In this document: positions 1 through 11,379 of the stretch, piece after piece
Position numbering within the stretch: position 1 is the stretch's first letter
How the letters are laid out: every line of letters begins with the position of its first letter
DNA from: Acephala macrosclerotiorum
Lineage: Eukaryota > Ascomycota > Leotiomycetes > Helotiales > Mollisiaceae
NCBI GenBank assembly: GCA_014904845.1
Contig: MU119221.1
Span: forward strand, 124,001 to 188,000
Length of the DNA: 64,000 nucleotides
Direction: 5' to 3'
Program-made: the position numbers and the translations under genes
Notes under the pieces: generated by a model
The model's database searches: none
The model's input: the letters and a program-made list of their open reading frames with translations, nothing else
What the model was told of the DNA's origin: nothing

Positions 1-611
1 CCCATGTCTGGATACCAATTCAATCTTTCTCTTTTGGGGAACATAGACGGTTGCCATAGCGGAAGAGGACACTGGAATACAGATAGTCGCTACACTCATC
101 AATCGCAAGCTGCTCCGTGCTCGGGTCGCAATCTGTTATGGACGAGGGGATAAGCTATATATCATAGCGAGAATGAGAAAGTCCCGAGATTCAGAATGTA
201 ATTGATGAATATTTTTATTGATTTTAGGGATGGTGTTGCTAATGATGGGGGATGGGTTGACATGGACAGGCAAGAGAGGTCGCGATGTAAGCACTATCTG
301 ACATGTGACTATGTATCACGTGCACACCCACCAAATGCACAATGAGCAGTCCATTCATCTCAGAAATCAGACACTTTCTATACCCCGCAAAATCAGTCTC
401 TTTACTTAACAAAAGCATCGATATCTTAGTTCCAAAACCTAGGTATTCAGACTCTGATCTGCAATACGCCGGCTCGGTCTTTATTTTATCCGAAGAGTGC
501 CCCAGTTTTCAAGCCATAAGAGTTTGTTCCAGAGGACCACAGACTCGCACCTTTGTAAGATTGTACAGAAACGTATTGCATTGACTTGCGGTATCGCCTA
601 CGGTTAGGCAG
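1..611. other. Left edge, no firm gene
   Basis: No recognisable domain was found. An open stretch at 342-554 on the + strand starts with ATG. It could be a first exon of the ASCH gene: a GTAAGA donor lies at 555 and an AG at 610-611 would keep the frame. The encoded 71 residues show no known family, so this is only a possibility. Confidence 0.3.
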
Positions 612-745
612 GCTGCGAAGCCCGAAGACGCGAGAATTCTAGAAGATCCTCTACCTAGGAAGTTGAGTGGGTCTGGGTCTGAAGGGTAAGCTACCCCTCG
701 TTTCGAGATGCGATATGAAGGTTAACGGCTAATAATTATTCCAGA

Positions 746-1180
746 ACCTCGACAAAGGCCGATGTTATCCTAGCCATACAAGAACCCTACATGCAGCAAA
801 TCGTCACTGGTGAGAAGACATATGAGTTCCGAAAGCACTGTCTTGAAAAATCCATTAAGCATATATGGTTTTACCGGACCGCACCATATTCCAGTATCGA
901 ATATGTTTGCGAGATTCTGCAGGCCAAGACTCGCAATCCAGGCGATCTACCACTCGAAGAGAATGGCCTAGGGAACAAAGAGTTCAATACAAAACACAAA
1001 GACTGGGAAGGCTACGACTTCGCGTATAAAATCCTTTCGGTCTACAAAACCGACAAGCCAATCACCTTAGACGACCTCAAGAACGACCACGGCATGGAGT
1101 CTGCGCCTCGGGGCCTAGTATACACCCCACAGTCTATCATGGAACTTGTGGAATGGCAGAAGCAACGAAAGCTGAGGTGA
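746..1180 (+). CDS. ASCH (PUA-like) domain protein, 3' exon
   Basis: The reading frame is open from 746, just after an intron (donor GTAAGC at 686, CTAAT branch region near 730, acceptor AG at 743-744), and ends at 1180. The start of the domain, ADVILAIQEPYMQQIVTGEK followed by TYEFRKH, is the hallmark of ASCH domains: a PUA/EVE-like beta barrel thought to bind RNA or modified bases. The conserved GLGN and APRG segments also fit fungal ASCH proteins of about 150-200 residues. An upstream exon at about 612-685 (ending GSGSEG) joins in phase. The true start is unresolved; the internal ATG at 791 would cut off the first strand of the domain, so I reject it. The domain call is firm. The molecular function is not known. 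Confidence 0.65.
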   Translation, partial: TSTKADVILAIQEPYMQQIVTGEKTYEFRKHCLEKSIKHIWFYRTAPYSSIEYVCEILQAKTRNPGDLPLEENGLGNKEFNTKHKDWEGYDFAYKILSVYKTDKPITLDDLKNDHGMESAPRGLVYTPQSIMELVEWQKQRKLR

Positions 1181-1475
1181 TGGAGAATTTGCGATTTCGG
1201 GGATACGAGAACATCTGAACATCTTTTCGCCCTTAATTGTTTTCGGGAACTCCACATCCTAAGTAGTATATTGGTAACTGGTTGGCACTAGCTCGGCCTA
1301 TAACGGCCTGGAGGCCAAGGATGGACAGATTATTGGAGCCTTTGAGACTTGTGGACGGGGTTTAATGTGGGGAACTCGGGGATAACACTGATAGATCTAG
1401 AGGGCTCAATAGATAGTTTCACCAGTTCAAATCGTGAGCAGTGGAATATATATCTAAATAGTGCTTACTGCTGTC
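1181..1475. other. Intergenic, nothing recognised
   Basis: About 295 bases between the ASCH gene and the 5S gene. It would hold the ASCH 3' UTR and the 5S upstream region. I see no ORF, repeat or hairpin that stands out. Confidence 0.4.
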
Positions 1476-1594
1476 ACATACGACCATAGGAGACGGAATA
1501 TTGGGCATCCCGTCCGCTCTGCCATCCACAAGCCGTCTACCGGTAGACTAGTAGTTGGGTGGGTGACCACCAGCGAATCCCTACTGTTGTATGT
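1476..1594 (+). rRNA. 5S ribosomal RNA gene (dispersed copy)
   Basis: About 119 nt. It begins ACATACGACCATA and ends CTGTTGTATGT, so the two ends pair as helix I. The near-invariant fungal 5S blocks ATCCCGTCCGCTCT, GTAGTTGGGTGGGTGACCAC and CAGCGAATCC are all present in the right order, covering the internal Pol III control region. A run of seven T follows directly at 1594-1600 and would terminate Pol III. The helix II arms (GACGG with CCGTC) remain complementary although this segment differs from the usual fungal sequence, which argues for a working gene rather than a relic. Single dispersed 5S genes are typical of filamentous ascomycetes. Confidence 0.92.
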
Positions 1595-1803
1595 TTTTTT
1601 GAAAAAAATTTTGGAAGAAATTTTGAAGCTATTCCCAGCTCGGCTCGGGTCCTCGCCGGTTCCCGTCAACAACCACACCTAAAAAAATTCTTTTATTTTG
1701 CCGAGAACTGCAAAATGTCTATCCCTGTTGAGAATTTTAAAATTATTTTAAAGCTCTCAAAAGATATCTTAAAAATTGTATTCAAAAGAAAGGCAAAAGA
1801 GAA

Positions 1804-1884
1804 CGACATCAGCAGGACTCGAACCTGCGCTCCCGAAGGAACTAGCTTTCTAGGCTAGCGCGATAACCACTCCGCCATGATGCC
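1804..1884 (-). tRNA. tRNA-Ser (anticodon AGA)
   Basis: On the minus strand this folds as an 81-nt type II tRNA. The acceptor arm is GGCATCA paired with TGATGTC plus discriminator G. It has a D arm, an anticodon stem-loop with loop CTAGAAA (anticodon AGA), a long variable arm TTCCTTCGGGAG as expected for serine, and a T arm with GGTTCGAGTCC. There is no intron. A TTTT terminator follows on the minus strand (window 1795-1798). It reads UCU and, by wobble after A34 modification, UCC codons. Confidence 0.93.
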
Positions 1885-2157
1885 TTCATACAGCTTCTTG
1901 CTGAGTTGATGGAGATCGAGTTTTTATTTTTATCTATATTGGTGTGGGAATCAATGTGGAGCAGAACGGCCCGGGTTTGTTTTAAGCGAGGGAGAAAAGG
2001 GGGTGGTGGGAGCGGTGAGTGAGAGATGTGATGAATCTGAAATTTTGGTTGTGGGTTTCAAAGGAAAGTGACATACAGTGATGAATTATGAGGGGAATGC
2101 TTCACACGATGTCTAACTTGGCGATGCACTTATGATTCTTATGTTTTGTGTTCCCTT
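1885..2157. other. Intergenic, nothing recognised
   Basis: About 270 bases between the tRNA and the decayed fragment. It contains a purine-rich stretch at about 1985-2025. No feature can be supported. Confidence 0.4.
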
Positions 2158-2623
2158 TCACCCCTCCTTGCCCCTCTTTGGGACCTGCCGAGTATCGGAA
2201 AGCACGATGTTCGGGAAAGAATATATACTTCCTTCCAGCCCTTTGAGTGAACACGACCAAGTATGTTGCATTTTTAGGATGTTAGTGGCCGGCAATTGTG
2301 TTGCCTCCCTTTCGACTTCCGCTATGCATGCTGTGCACTCGCAAATGCGTGGATGTTTTACTTTTGACTTGTTGTGATTGACCACTGTATTCGCGAGCCT
2401 GATAAACCACCCAAGATATTGCTCCCCCTGCGCAGTATCCTGAATAGGCATAAAGTCTATACTCAAGCTCGCAACTCTGGTTTCGCTGAATACTTGATCC
2501 AGGAATCGTAGCTCGGTGAACTCTATCCTTTCCAACTTTGGTCACGACGCGAGCGAAATGCTCCTCATCTCTTCTGACCAAGGTACCATTAATCCACAAC
2601 TCTCCTCTCCAATCGAAATGCAA
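2158..2623 (-). pseudogene. Possible frame-broken coding fragment
   Basis: Two overlapping minus-strand frames read well in succession. The first (from 2623, starting MHFDWRGELWINGTLV) looks protein-like up to about 2530. The text then continues convincingly in the second frame (EFTELRFLDQVF to the stop at 2158, with a CECTACIAEVE segment). No GT-AG intron fits at the switch near 2525-2535, so a one-base indel is the simplest reading. I do not recognise the family. It could instead be a chance overlap of open frames. Confidence 0.25.
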
Positions 2624-3708
2624 GATCCGTAATCATCTATTCAGCAAACGTGGCGCATCATTGCCCTACAATCTAGGATCGGTTGGTTAAACTCCAGGTG
2701 CGACATCAAAGATCATATCCAGTCATTTGTCATTTTCACCATACGGTCTGCTAAAAGACCTAGATATACTCAAAGACACATACGCGCTGTTCCGAAGGGT
2801 ATGGTCTTGAAATTCTTGCAGTCTTTCGAAACCGTGAATATATCAGATACAAAACATATCCCATTGATGGTCTCTAGCAACGGTAACTCAACTTCCGCAT
2901 ACTATAAATTGTTTCTAAGGCCAATAAGTCGAAGGTTAGACAATACTGCGTCGAAGATAACCTGTTAAGTAAAGTTAGCGTAGGAATGTTCTTGGGGAGA
3001 ACAGATCGGGAATACAAAGACTGTCCATCACTTTCCCATATATTGGATGTGAACGAAAAGGTGTATTTATCCCAAAATAGCTTCTTCGTTTCATCATAGA
3101 TCTGACCACATGTCTACTAGATTGCGAGCCACATCTACTTGTCTTCGCGATAAGTGTGCCATTTCTTCTTTAGACCGTGAAGCTGGATTTTGAACTTGGT
3201 GTCATAAGTCCTGAAGCCTCTGATTATACTTGTTTTATTTCGAACTAGCAAAATGTGGCTGCGGGATGGGAAGAGGTAACCATAGATGATGTTCGCACTT
3301 TGATAGGTATTTTGGTTAAGAAGAGACAAGTCGTAGGCTGAGATGGACTGGCGGGGAGGGTGCTTGAGCTAGCTCTTCGCCAGAGAAAAGATTTGTATCT
3401 TGAACGGCCGCCATTGCTGTGGTGAATGTTGTCTTTAGAGAAAGAAATGCCGATTCACGACCTTGAATCTAAAATATCAGGGTCTTCACAGAGATTATCC
3501 CACTTCCATCTAGTTCGAAGTGTGGATCACGTGAATCCACGATCTTAGGGCTTCTAACTAGTCCTAACTTTGGCACCCGCCCCGTACCATCGACGTCCAT
3601 CACCACTCATTTCGATCATTTTAGGCCCTTAGATGTGTTGTAGTAGGTGCTGCCTTTTTCATACCTTTGCGACACCACTCTGCAAGTGATCATCACACTG
3701 ATTCATCG
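2624..3708. other. Intergenic, one unassigned short ORF
   Basis: About 1.1 kb without a supportable gene. A 64-codon minus ORF at 3135-3329 has a basic C-terminal end (HGLKKKWHTYREDK) but no recognised motif, and may be a leftover exon. Confidence 0.3.
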
Positions 3709-4178
3709 TCACTCGCTAAATTCCTCTACCTCTTCGGTCTCACTCTCATCCTCACTCTCACTCCCACTCCCACTCCCACTTCCCTCTTCAACCTCCAAAC
3801 TCACCCCAAAATTCCTACACTCCCCATCCCTTCTCACCGCATCATCAACCCAAACCTGACACTGCCGCAACCTCCCCTCGTTCCCATCCCTCGCTAACTC
3901 AAATGCTCTTGCGAAATACCCCAAAACCGTAACACAGAGGTCAAGGATAGAAGTTTGGTAGTTTGGTTCAACGGTCAGACAGGGGCTTTTGTGGTAGAGG
4001 TTCTCCATTATGGCGTAGCGGGAGATGATGCTCACGATTTCGAGGAGTTGGGTGGTGGATTGATTGAATATTTCTAGGTCCTTATCTTGAGAATGTCGGG
4101 AAAGTTTGAGGAAACTGGGTTCGGATATCTGGTTGTTTTATGTTACTTAAGATGAAGTCTAAGGAGGAAGGAGTAGGA

Positions 4179-4213
<35 letters not shown>

Positions 4214-6779
4214 GGGAGGCTTACGGTTAGGATAATGTACACGCAGCTCCAAGCTATGGTTGCGATCTGAAGGCCTAGCTGCTGGTCAATCATTGCCACT
4301 ATCTTCCTGATTTTCCCTCTCATCTCGGCTATTCCTGTTACGTCTGGGTGGTCGTCAAATAGGGAAGACGATGCTGGAAGACGTGTAAACAGCTGTGAGA
4401 GACGTGTGCTTGTCGAAGTATCTTCCTGTACCAATACTCCGATATAGTTCTCTACCTCACTCCTTATAACCTCAAACTCCTCTTGATGTGAATCATGGAG
4501 TGAAGAGTATGCTTCCCACCATAGATCGTTAGAGTGAGGTTCTTGTTCAGAAGTATGGATGCTTGGATGGATATGTTCTGATCTTGATCTCTCGCGTCCC
4601 CTTAACCTTTCATCATCCCAGTTATCTCGTCGCAACTGTTGCATCCTCTCCCTTCTTCTATCAAAGAAGTCTTCTGGAGGTGATGTTCGTCTTCGATACA
4701 CCTCCGAGTTTTGCCTGCTCTTTTTCTTGCTCTTCGGAGTTTCGTACCATTCATCCTCACTGTCTAGTTGAATGTTTGTCGTACGTGACCCGACTCGACT
4801 CGCTTCTTCTCGCCTACTCACCACAGCTGCAGCTACAGCGCCCACATGTCCCTCTAGAGCGGGACTTGCGAGTGATCTAGAGGATCGCCCATACAAACCT
4901 TGAGAGACAGGCTGGATCATTCCTGGCTGCTGTAATGGTACCGGAGGTGGTCTATTCCAGGTCCTAGTCCTCGAATAAGTATGTCCAGCTTCGAAAAGAG
5001 CTGGATCCGAGGTGGGAATAGGATAGACACCTCCTGTCATCTCGTTGGGCTGACCAAAATCACTCGATGAACTCCATGAAGACACATCGTCGAAGCCGGT
5101 GGGTTCGGTCACGAATCCGCGTAATGAGTTCCTTGGACCGAACAATCTGGGAACGACCACGCTGCTCTTCTTCACGAGTGGCCTATGTTTTCGCTTTGCG
5201 AGCCCGACGGCTCGTGCTAGATTGAGCGTCCAGGCCCAGGCCGTGGATTTTGAGGGAGCGTAAGCTAGTGCCTCGTCATCGGAATCCCCATCGACGTTGA
5301 TCGGGGGAGATGAGAACTTGAAATGATCCATTGGAGGTTGAGACGCCGATTTTTTGAGCTGCGCAACTACTTTATCGATCTCGAATGTGGCTTGGGTATG
5401 GCAAGTTTCGGACCAAGAGTACATAGACTCGAAGCTAGAAATAGAGAGTGGTGAATATGAAGCTATTGAGGAATGAAGAACCATTACTACTTCCTTCATT
5501 AGGATTGAGCTCACATTCTGGAGAGCAGATGTGTCTAGGATGTGGATGAGTACATTTGGATTTTGAGGGATAGTTGATGAACTCACGCGCCTCTGTGAAA
5601 TTAGCAATGTACTGCTGTCCGTAGCTTCGATAGTGGGACTTGTGCGTTTGCCCAACTGTTCTCTCGCCTCTCTTTAATGATGCGTTGACATGCTTGGCCG
5701 GGATTCGAGTGTCGCCCTGTTCTCGAAAAACTTGCTTTTGAACCAACTTCTCTAGGACTTCGAGGGCGAATTTGAAAGCGTGTAACACGCCTTGAACTGC
5801 TTTGATATCTTGCAAGATGTCAACGTTTGTCTCTTCCGCACTTTGGAAACTCTCTGTTGATGAAACTGATCTTGGACTTGGCGATCGATCTCTGACTTTT
5901 GCAGGCAGCTGGGTTGGGATTTGAGGCTGGAGAACGAAATTGTTCAATATGTGATGCCACCCGCCAGTTGAAACTTTGCTCGATGCTTCGAAACCCTTCG
6001 AGTTCTCTGTGCCAGTTTCTTGTGTAGAGAGTGACTGGTCTTGAAATCCGCCGACGGCTGGCCCACTCATGCCTGGCCGGTTGACAGCACCCGGCTGAAC
6101 CTTCGCAATTTCCTGGATCGAAATTGTGGTGTTTTGGAGACCGACATCGTTAATTTCTCTGGTGATCAACGAAACAGACTTGGTCTCCAAGGCCCTTTTA
6201 GCGTCAAGGAGAGCATCCATCGTGTCAGTCTGGAGCGGTTTCTCAGGCGCTCGTTGCATTTTGCTCGAGCTGGAGATATCACTGTATGAGTCAGTACCTC
6301 CATCGAGGTCCATAATTAAGAGAGGACACTCACAGCCATGTCAATTGAAAATCAAGTTGAAGAGTAAACAAAATAATGGCCAGAGTACCCTTCAACTCCA
6401 CCAACCTCTTCTTCATCTTCAGAATCTGCGCCTCCTTATACACAAACTTAACTCGTAACTTCCATCCCGTCTTTCCCTTGCTACCTAACTTCACTAACAC
6501 TTTCTCGATCTTGTCGTAGAGTTTTGCACAATCTTTGATGATTTTACTCGTTAGGAGGTAAACTTCATCTGAGTAATGTGACTTGCTGTCTTCAAGCTGT
6601 CGAGATAGGATTGTGAGGGTCGTTGAGAATGTACCGAGATCATCGGCCAGGGAGTGGAGATCTTCTGTTGCGGATGAGATTGCGGAGCCTAGGGAATATA
6701 GGGCTTTGGATAATGAGATTGCTGTCTGGGCGAGCTGGATAATGCTCGCTACTGCACCGATGGCTGTGATTGGGTCCAT
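3709..6779 (-). CDS. STAND/NLR-type N-terminal domain protein
   Basis: Model of four exons: 6779-6334, 6281-5587, about 5489-4225 and 4128-3709 (about 941 aa). The first and last introns have clean GTGAGT and GTAAGC donors. The middle acceptor is uncertain; 5490 or 5487 both restore the frame. Residues 1 to about 150 start MDPITAIGAVASIIQLAQTA and match the helical fungal N-terminal domain of STAND proteins (HeLo-like class), which usually sits ahead of a NACHT or NB-ARC switch. No P-loop NTPase follows. Instead there is about 550 residues of polar, Ser/Arg-rich, probably disordered sequence, a helical C-terminal region (SIISRYAIMENLYHKSP) and an acidic tail (GSGSGSGSESEDESETEEVE). The likely role is signalling, perhaps in allorecognition or stress; this is inferred from the N-terminal domain only. 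Confidence 0.7.
4177..4212. repeat. (GAAA)9 microsatellite inside an intron
   Basis: Nine perfect GAAA units on the + strand. They lie in the last intron (4224-4129) of the STAND-domain gene, so the transcript carries (CUUU)9 shortly after the 5' splice site. Length variation between strains is likely. Confidence 0.9.
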
Positions 6780-9700
6780 TTTGTGAGGCACGAGAAAGTT
6801 GCACTACCGACTTTATGTGATGGGGTGTCATTGAGTGAAATTGCCTGATTACCCAGTTGAAGTGAGAAGAGAATTTGATGCGTATTTTCTGAGTTCGGCA
6901 CAACTTTGCTGCAGCGATACGTGGCATGCTCAGCCGCATGTGACCTCGCCGCCTTCACTGTAAAATACGGAGAAATCGCAAATTTTCGGATCATGTCAAA
7001 TAAGTCAACAAGGACTAGGATGAAATTATGAAATAGAAAATACTATAAAGAAAAGAAAACAAATGCGAAAAAAAAAGGCGACTTCAATTTACGAAGAGTC
7101 ATTCAATGCCATGAGCCTGTGTGAGATCCTAAGTTTTAAATTAATGAACATGATATCTTGAGAGGATGCTCGAAATGAGCTTGATGCGTGTAGCAAAGTG
7201 TATGGCGGCTGGGGAATACCGGAGCGAATTCCTTCCTTTTCTTAGAGTTCATACTTGTAGGTAGAATAGAGCAGAGCAGTATCGTGAGCACACCACAAGT
7301 CGCATGAACAGCTTCGTAAGTCTGGAATGCAACGAGCCGCAAAGGCGTCTGGCGGTGTGATCCAGGTATATTGTCCATCTGCTTTCACCTTGATCTTTTG
7401 TCATTATCACAAGAGGTGTCGAACATGACGATGGTGGCTGGTCCCTGTACAATATGCATGGACCTTGTTTAGAAGATTTGTATCCCAAAAGTGAACATTG
7501 AACGTGTCCTCGAGACTTCAACATACAGTGTGGCCGGTGTCTATGTCCAACGATGAGCGGGAAGCAAGGAACTCGTAGATCCGGGAGTAACCTGGGCTGC
7601 CGGTTGCTGTAACTCCCGGCGGATGTGTTACTGCAACACAGCATTTGTGATATTCAAGATTAAGATCTTAGCTTAGATCTTAGAAGAGATGATCGAGATA
7701 TGCGAGCATGAAACGATGAGGAAGCCAGAAAGATAGATCTAAAGAACGGTGAGCGATGATGCAATGCAAATGCAACGGATACCTGCAAAATAAGCTTAAG
7801 AAACGATCCAACGATTTCAGACAATAACAAAGGTTTCGCAGCGGGACACTCCCATTTGCATCCGTGAAACGCACCTGCTTCCCTCGAAACTGTGAATCGC
7901 AATGAAGGAGCAGCATTCCGGTGCTCGACAACCTGCACAATCCCGTGACAGCAACAGTCAACCCGTAGCACGTTGTACCTCTAGTAACACAAAGCAGGGA
8001 TCTCGTGCCTTGGCTTGCTCTTGTCTCAGATTCAGTGATCTGGCGGATAGCGGTAGATGCTCAGAAGACCAGAATGCGGGGAGAAACTTCTTGGATTGAA
8101 GATCGTGCCTTCGAATTGATGGAAAAGATGGAGTCAGCATCTGACAAGAATCTTGTGTCAAAAAATGCGACGGGCCTTGACCGCGAGAGAAAGGTCGAGG
8201 CTTTGCAGTGAAACACCGACGGTAATCGACTTGATTACTGGACCGAGATGTTTCGACGAGATGTTGAGAGAGCGAACGAGGTAGAAGAAGAAGAAAAGTG
8301 GACATGCAACATTTGTTCATCTGGTCGCAACACGCGCTAAGATTCTGGCCACAATAGGGCTGATGTCTCCGAAGTAGCAGTAGGTCGCGGAACAAGTTGA
8401 AACGAAACGAAACCTAAAGTTTTCGGTTTGCATGAACAAGTGATCGGCAGCAAAATAACCTCATCACGAATTTGCTCCACCGTCCAATCCCGGAGCCGTT
8501 CCCTTGTCGGCGCGGTGATCGGGATGCGACATGGCGAGCAAAAGAAGCTCACGGGCATTCGTACAGCCAAATTGGAGAACTCAAGTCGAAACATGCCCAT
8601 GCTGTGGCGTTCAGGGATCACAATTAGAGAAGCGGGGTGATAATCAATCGTGCTGCAGGTACCGGGGATTTACTGCTGGGATGACGGCTTGGCGGAAATC
8701 AGATGGAGTAGGAGTCCACAACTTTGGGGAGGCGGATCATGGACGTGAGGACATGTTGGGAGTTTAAGATTATTTGCGTGGGTAACAAAGGAGGGCAATG
8801 TCCGGTATCATTGAGAGAGTTTGCCGTTTCTCCACGGTCGGGGATGGATGACGATGGCCTTACTTCTCGTGTTGAAGTCGACTGACGCTTCGTGTCGTTG
8901 ATGGTGATGCGGTTGACCTCCTTCTTGCTTCTCACGGGCTTGGGGCGGGACACTGCTGGCGGCAAATGGATTCTGATTTAGGGTGCGGTGCCTTCCTTGG
9001 TGGCGCGTTCCTGGATGAGGAGATGCAAGGAACGAAAACCATCAGTTCGTCCGCCAATCAGCGCCTGGAACGTGCCCCTGAAACATGAGAGCAAACGCCT
9101 TCCGCCCAGATCAGACCCCGCGATTACAAGCCCTATGGGGCACGGCTGCCCCTATCAATCTCACTGCGCCCAAGGGACCCGAGTTTGTCTGGCCATAAGA
9201 TGAAGTTGCGAGCCGGAGAAATCGGATGAACTGATTTCGTAACTGGCGAGTCGTGTGCGGGAATTGGAATGCCTTCTCGCCGCCTCTTGTTTGATGGTGG
9301 AACGTGACGATGCACTGAATGGTCCTTGACCTCCAGAATGCAATAACGAAGGCGGGAATGGGCTATGGTGAGGCGCGATGCCAGCAATCCTTTGTGAGAA
9401 TGTGCAGTGCGCCATCTTCAGGTCATCCAGCATACCGAGAGGCGGCCATGAGTCTGCGATGGTTGGGAGCTTGGCATGTCAACGTAATTCGTACAGGAGT
9501 AATCAAACAGGTTTTCAGCATGCAGAATGCTACAGTACAGTACAGTCATGAGCTTAGTTTAGATCGGATGTTGTGGTGGGATGCACTGCATCGGTACCTG
9601 CAGCCTCCTCGCTTGACCCCTTTGCCTCCCTGAGTGAAGAAGTGAAGCGCATGTTGACTATATCAAAGCTACAAACAAAATAAACCACCCTGGTGACCAA

Positions 9701-10334
9701 CTTCATGAGATGACATCACCGCAGATGAGGACTCATCAAAAAGAATAAAGTAATTCGAGCTCATGAGTTGTTTTCGTGACCCGAGATGAGTGTCCCCGTC
9801 GTAGTGTGTTTCGAGAGTCTGCACACTCCTTGATGGCGCCCGGTTGGCTTGCTGATCCCTGACAAGTTTCTGCGCGTCGAAGGCGTAAACCGACGAAATT
9901 AGTGCGGGACTAGAGATCCCAAGTCACGCTAAACTATATCGGGCCATTTCTCCAATCCCAGCCATATCCAGATTTGCAGACCACGCCCAATCTCGAGACC
10001 TACATCTACACCTTCATTCTCCTCTTCTTCGTCCAACCACCTTCACGTTCTCTTTCGTCGTTCTACGGCAATTCCACTCCTTCCCGGATTCCTGCACGAT
10101 ACAACCTCTGTCACTCCTTCCAGTTGATTGATATCAGTCGCACTTTCCATTCACGAGAATTCACGAACAAACACTTCTTCGACAGAACATTAAGAACAGC
10201 AGCGCTGCCAATCCACCCCACGAATCCGATCCCTTCCTTCCTTCAAAGGTCGATTCCTACCACGCGCCGTCGCACATAGCTTTCTCGAAGAAAGTCAACA
10301 AACCCCATCTCCCACCCGCAATCGAACTTCCAAG
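6780..10334. other. Long intergenic region, 3.5 kb
   Basis: Open frames here are short, overlap on both strands and show no domain, no credible splice chain and no protein-like composition. The right end (about 9970-10330) is pyrimidine-rich and looks like a 5' leader of the CAP gene. The rest may be promoter or unannotated non-coding transcript. No tandem repeat, TIR or transposase motif was seen. Confidence 0.45.
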
Positions 10335-11379
10335 ATGCGTTCCTCAATCATCGTTGGTTCTCTCTGCGCCGCTCTGGCCGTGGCATCTCCCATCCACAAG
10401 GCTGTCCACAAGAAGGACCTCGTCTGGGATATCACCACCGAGATCATCACCATTACCGTCACTGAGGGCGAGCCTCTTCCCACCATCTCATCTTCAATCC
10501 CCGAGGTCACCATCCACACCACCCTCACCTCATCCCACAAGGCTCACAGCCATGTTAAGTCTTCCAGCTCGAGTGTTGTCTATGTAGCCCCCGCTCCTAC
10601 AACCACCCCAACCACTCCTCCCTCAGCTCCTACTACATCAACCACTTGTACTACCACCCCCACCGAGGCCCCAGTTGTTGTCGCATCCACCTCAACTCCT
10701 GTCGTCGTTGCCGCCGATCAGGCCGCAACTTCTTCCACAGCCGCTGCATCTGTTGCATCTCCAACCGACTATCAATCAACTGCCATCTACCACCACGCCA
10801 AGCACCGTGCCAATCACTCTGCTTCCGCTTTGGAATGGGATGACACTCTTGCTACCTATGCCTTGGCTACTGCTAACACATGTGTCTTCGCCCATGACAT
10901 GTAAGTTTAACACCCTCTGAATCATGCGACGTGTCTAATATGTCAATAGGACTGAGGGAGTCGGTGGATATGGCCAGAACCTTGCCGCTTATGGTACATC
11001 TGGTGACGTTTCGTCCTTGGACAAGTCCACCTTGGTTGCTGATGCCATCACCAACCAATGGTACTATGGAGAGGCTGCCAACGTCCCTTACGGCCAGGAC
11101 TCCCCAGCCACCTCGAACGTCCCCGAGTTCCTCCACTTCACTGCCGTCGTCTGGGAGGCTACTACCAAGGTTGGATGTGCCACAGTTGAGTGCGCTGCTG
11201 GAACTATTTTCAGCTATGCCAGTTTGTATACTGGTAAGAGTTTCCTTCGAGACGGCATGGCAATCTGCTAACCACTCACAGTCTGCGATTATTCGTCTGA
11301 GGGTAATGTTTTGGGCACGTTCATTGCCAACGTTGCTGAGCCCATCGGCCTGCCCGGCATCACCGCAACCATCTCGTAA
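10335..11379 (+). CDS. Secreted CAP/SCP (PR-1-like) protein
   Basis: Three exons: 10335-10900, 10950-11233 and 11282-11379 (315 aa). Donors are GTAAGT and GTAAGA; both junctions close in frame. Residues 1-18 form a signal peptide (MRSSIIVGSLCAALAVAS). Then comes a Ser/Thr/Pro-rich, probably O-glycosylated linker to about residue 135. The CAP domain follows, with HSASALEWDDTLA, the GYGQNLAA segment, HFTAVVWEATTKVGC and the final VCDYSSEGNVLG, a PR-1-type signature. Yeast Pry proteins and plant PR-1 of this family bind sterols or lipids outside the cell. The product should be secreted or wall-associated. The start is the first in-frame ATG after a long CT-rich leader. Confidence 0.88.

Noticed and set aside
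791..1180. ATG at 791 as the start of the ASCH gene
   Set aside because: The conserved domain begins upstream, in the same frame from 746, right after a good intron acceptor. Starting at 791 would lose the first strand.
1461..1682. Open frames on both strands over the 5S gene
   Set aside because: They overlap a clear 5S rRNA gene and have no protein similarity.
4177..4212. GAAA run as coding sequence (FLSFFLSFFLSF on the minus strand)
   Set aside because: It lies after a GTAAGC donor, and the next exon resumes at 4128 with normal protein sequence.
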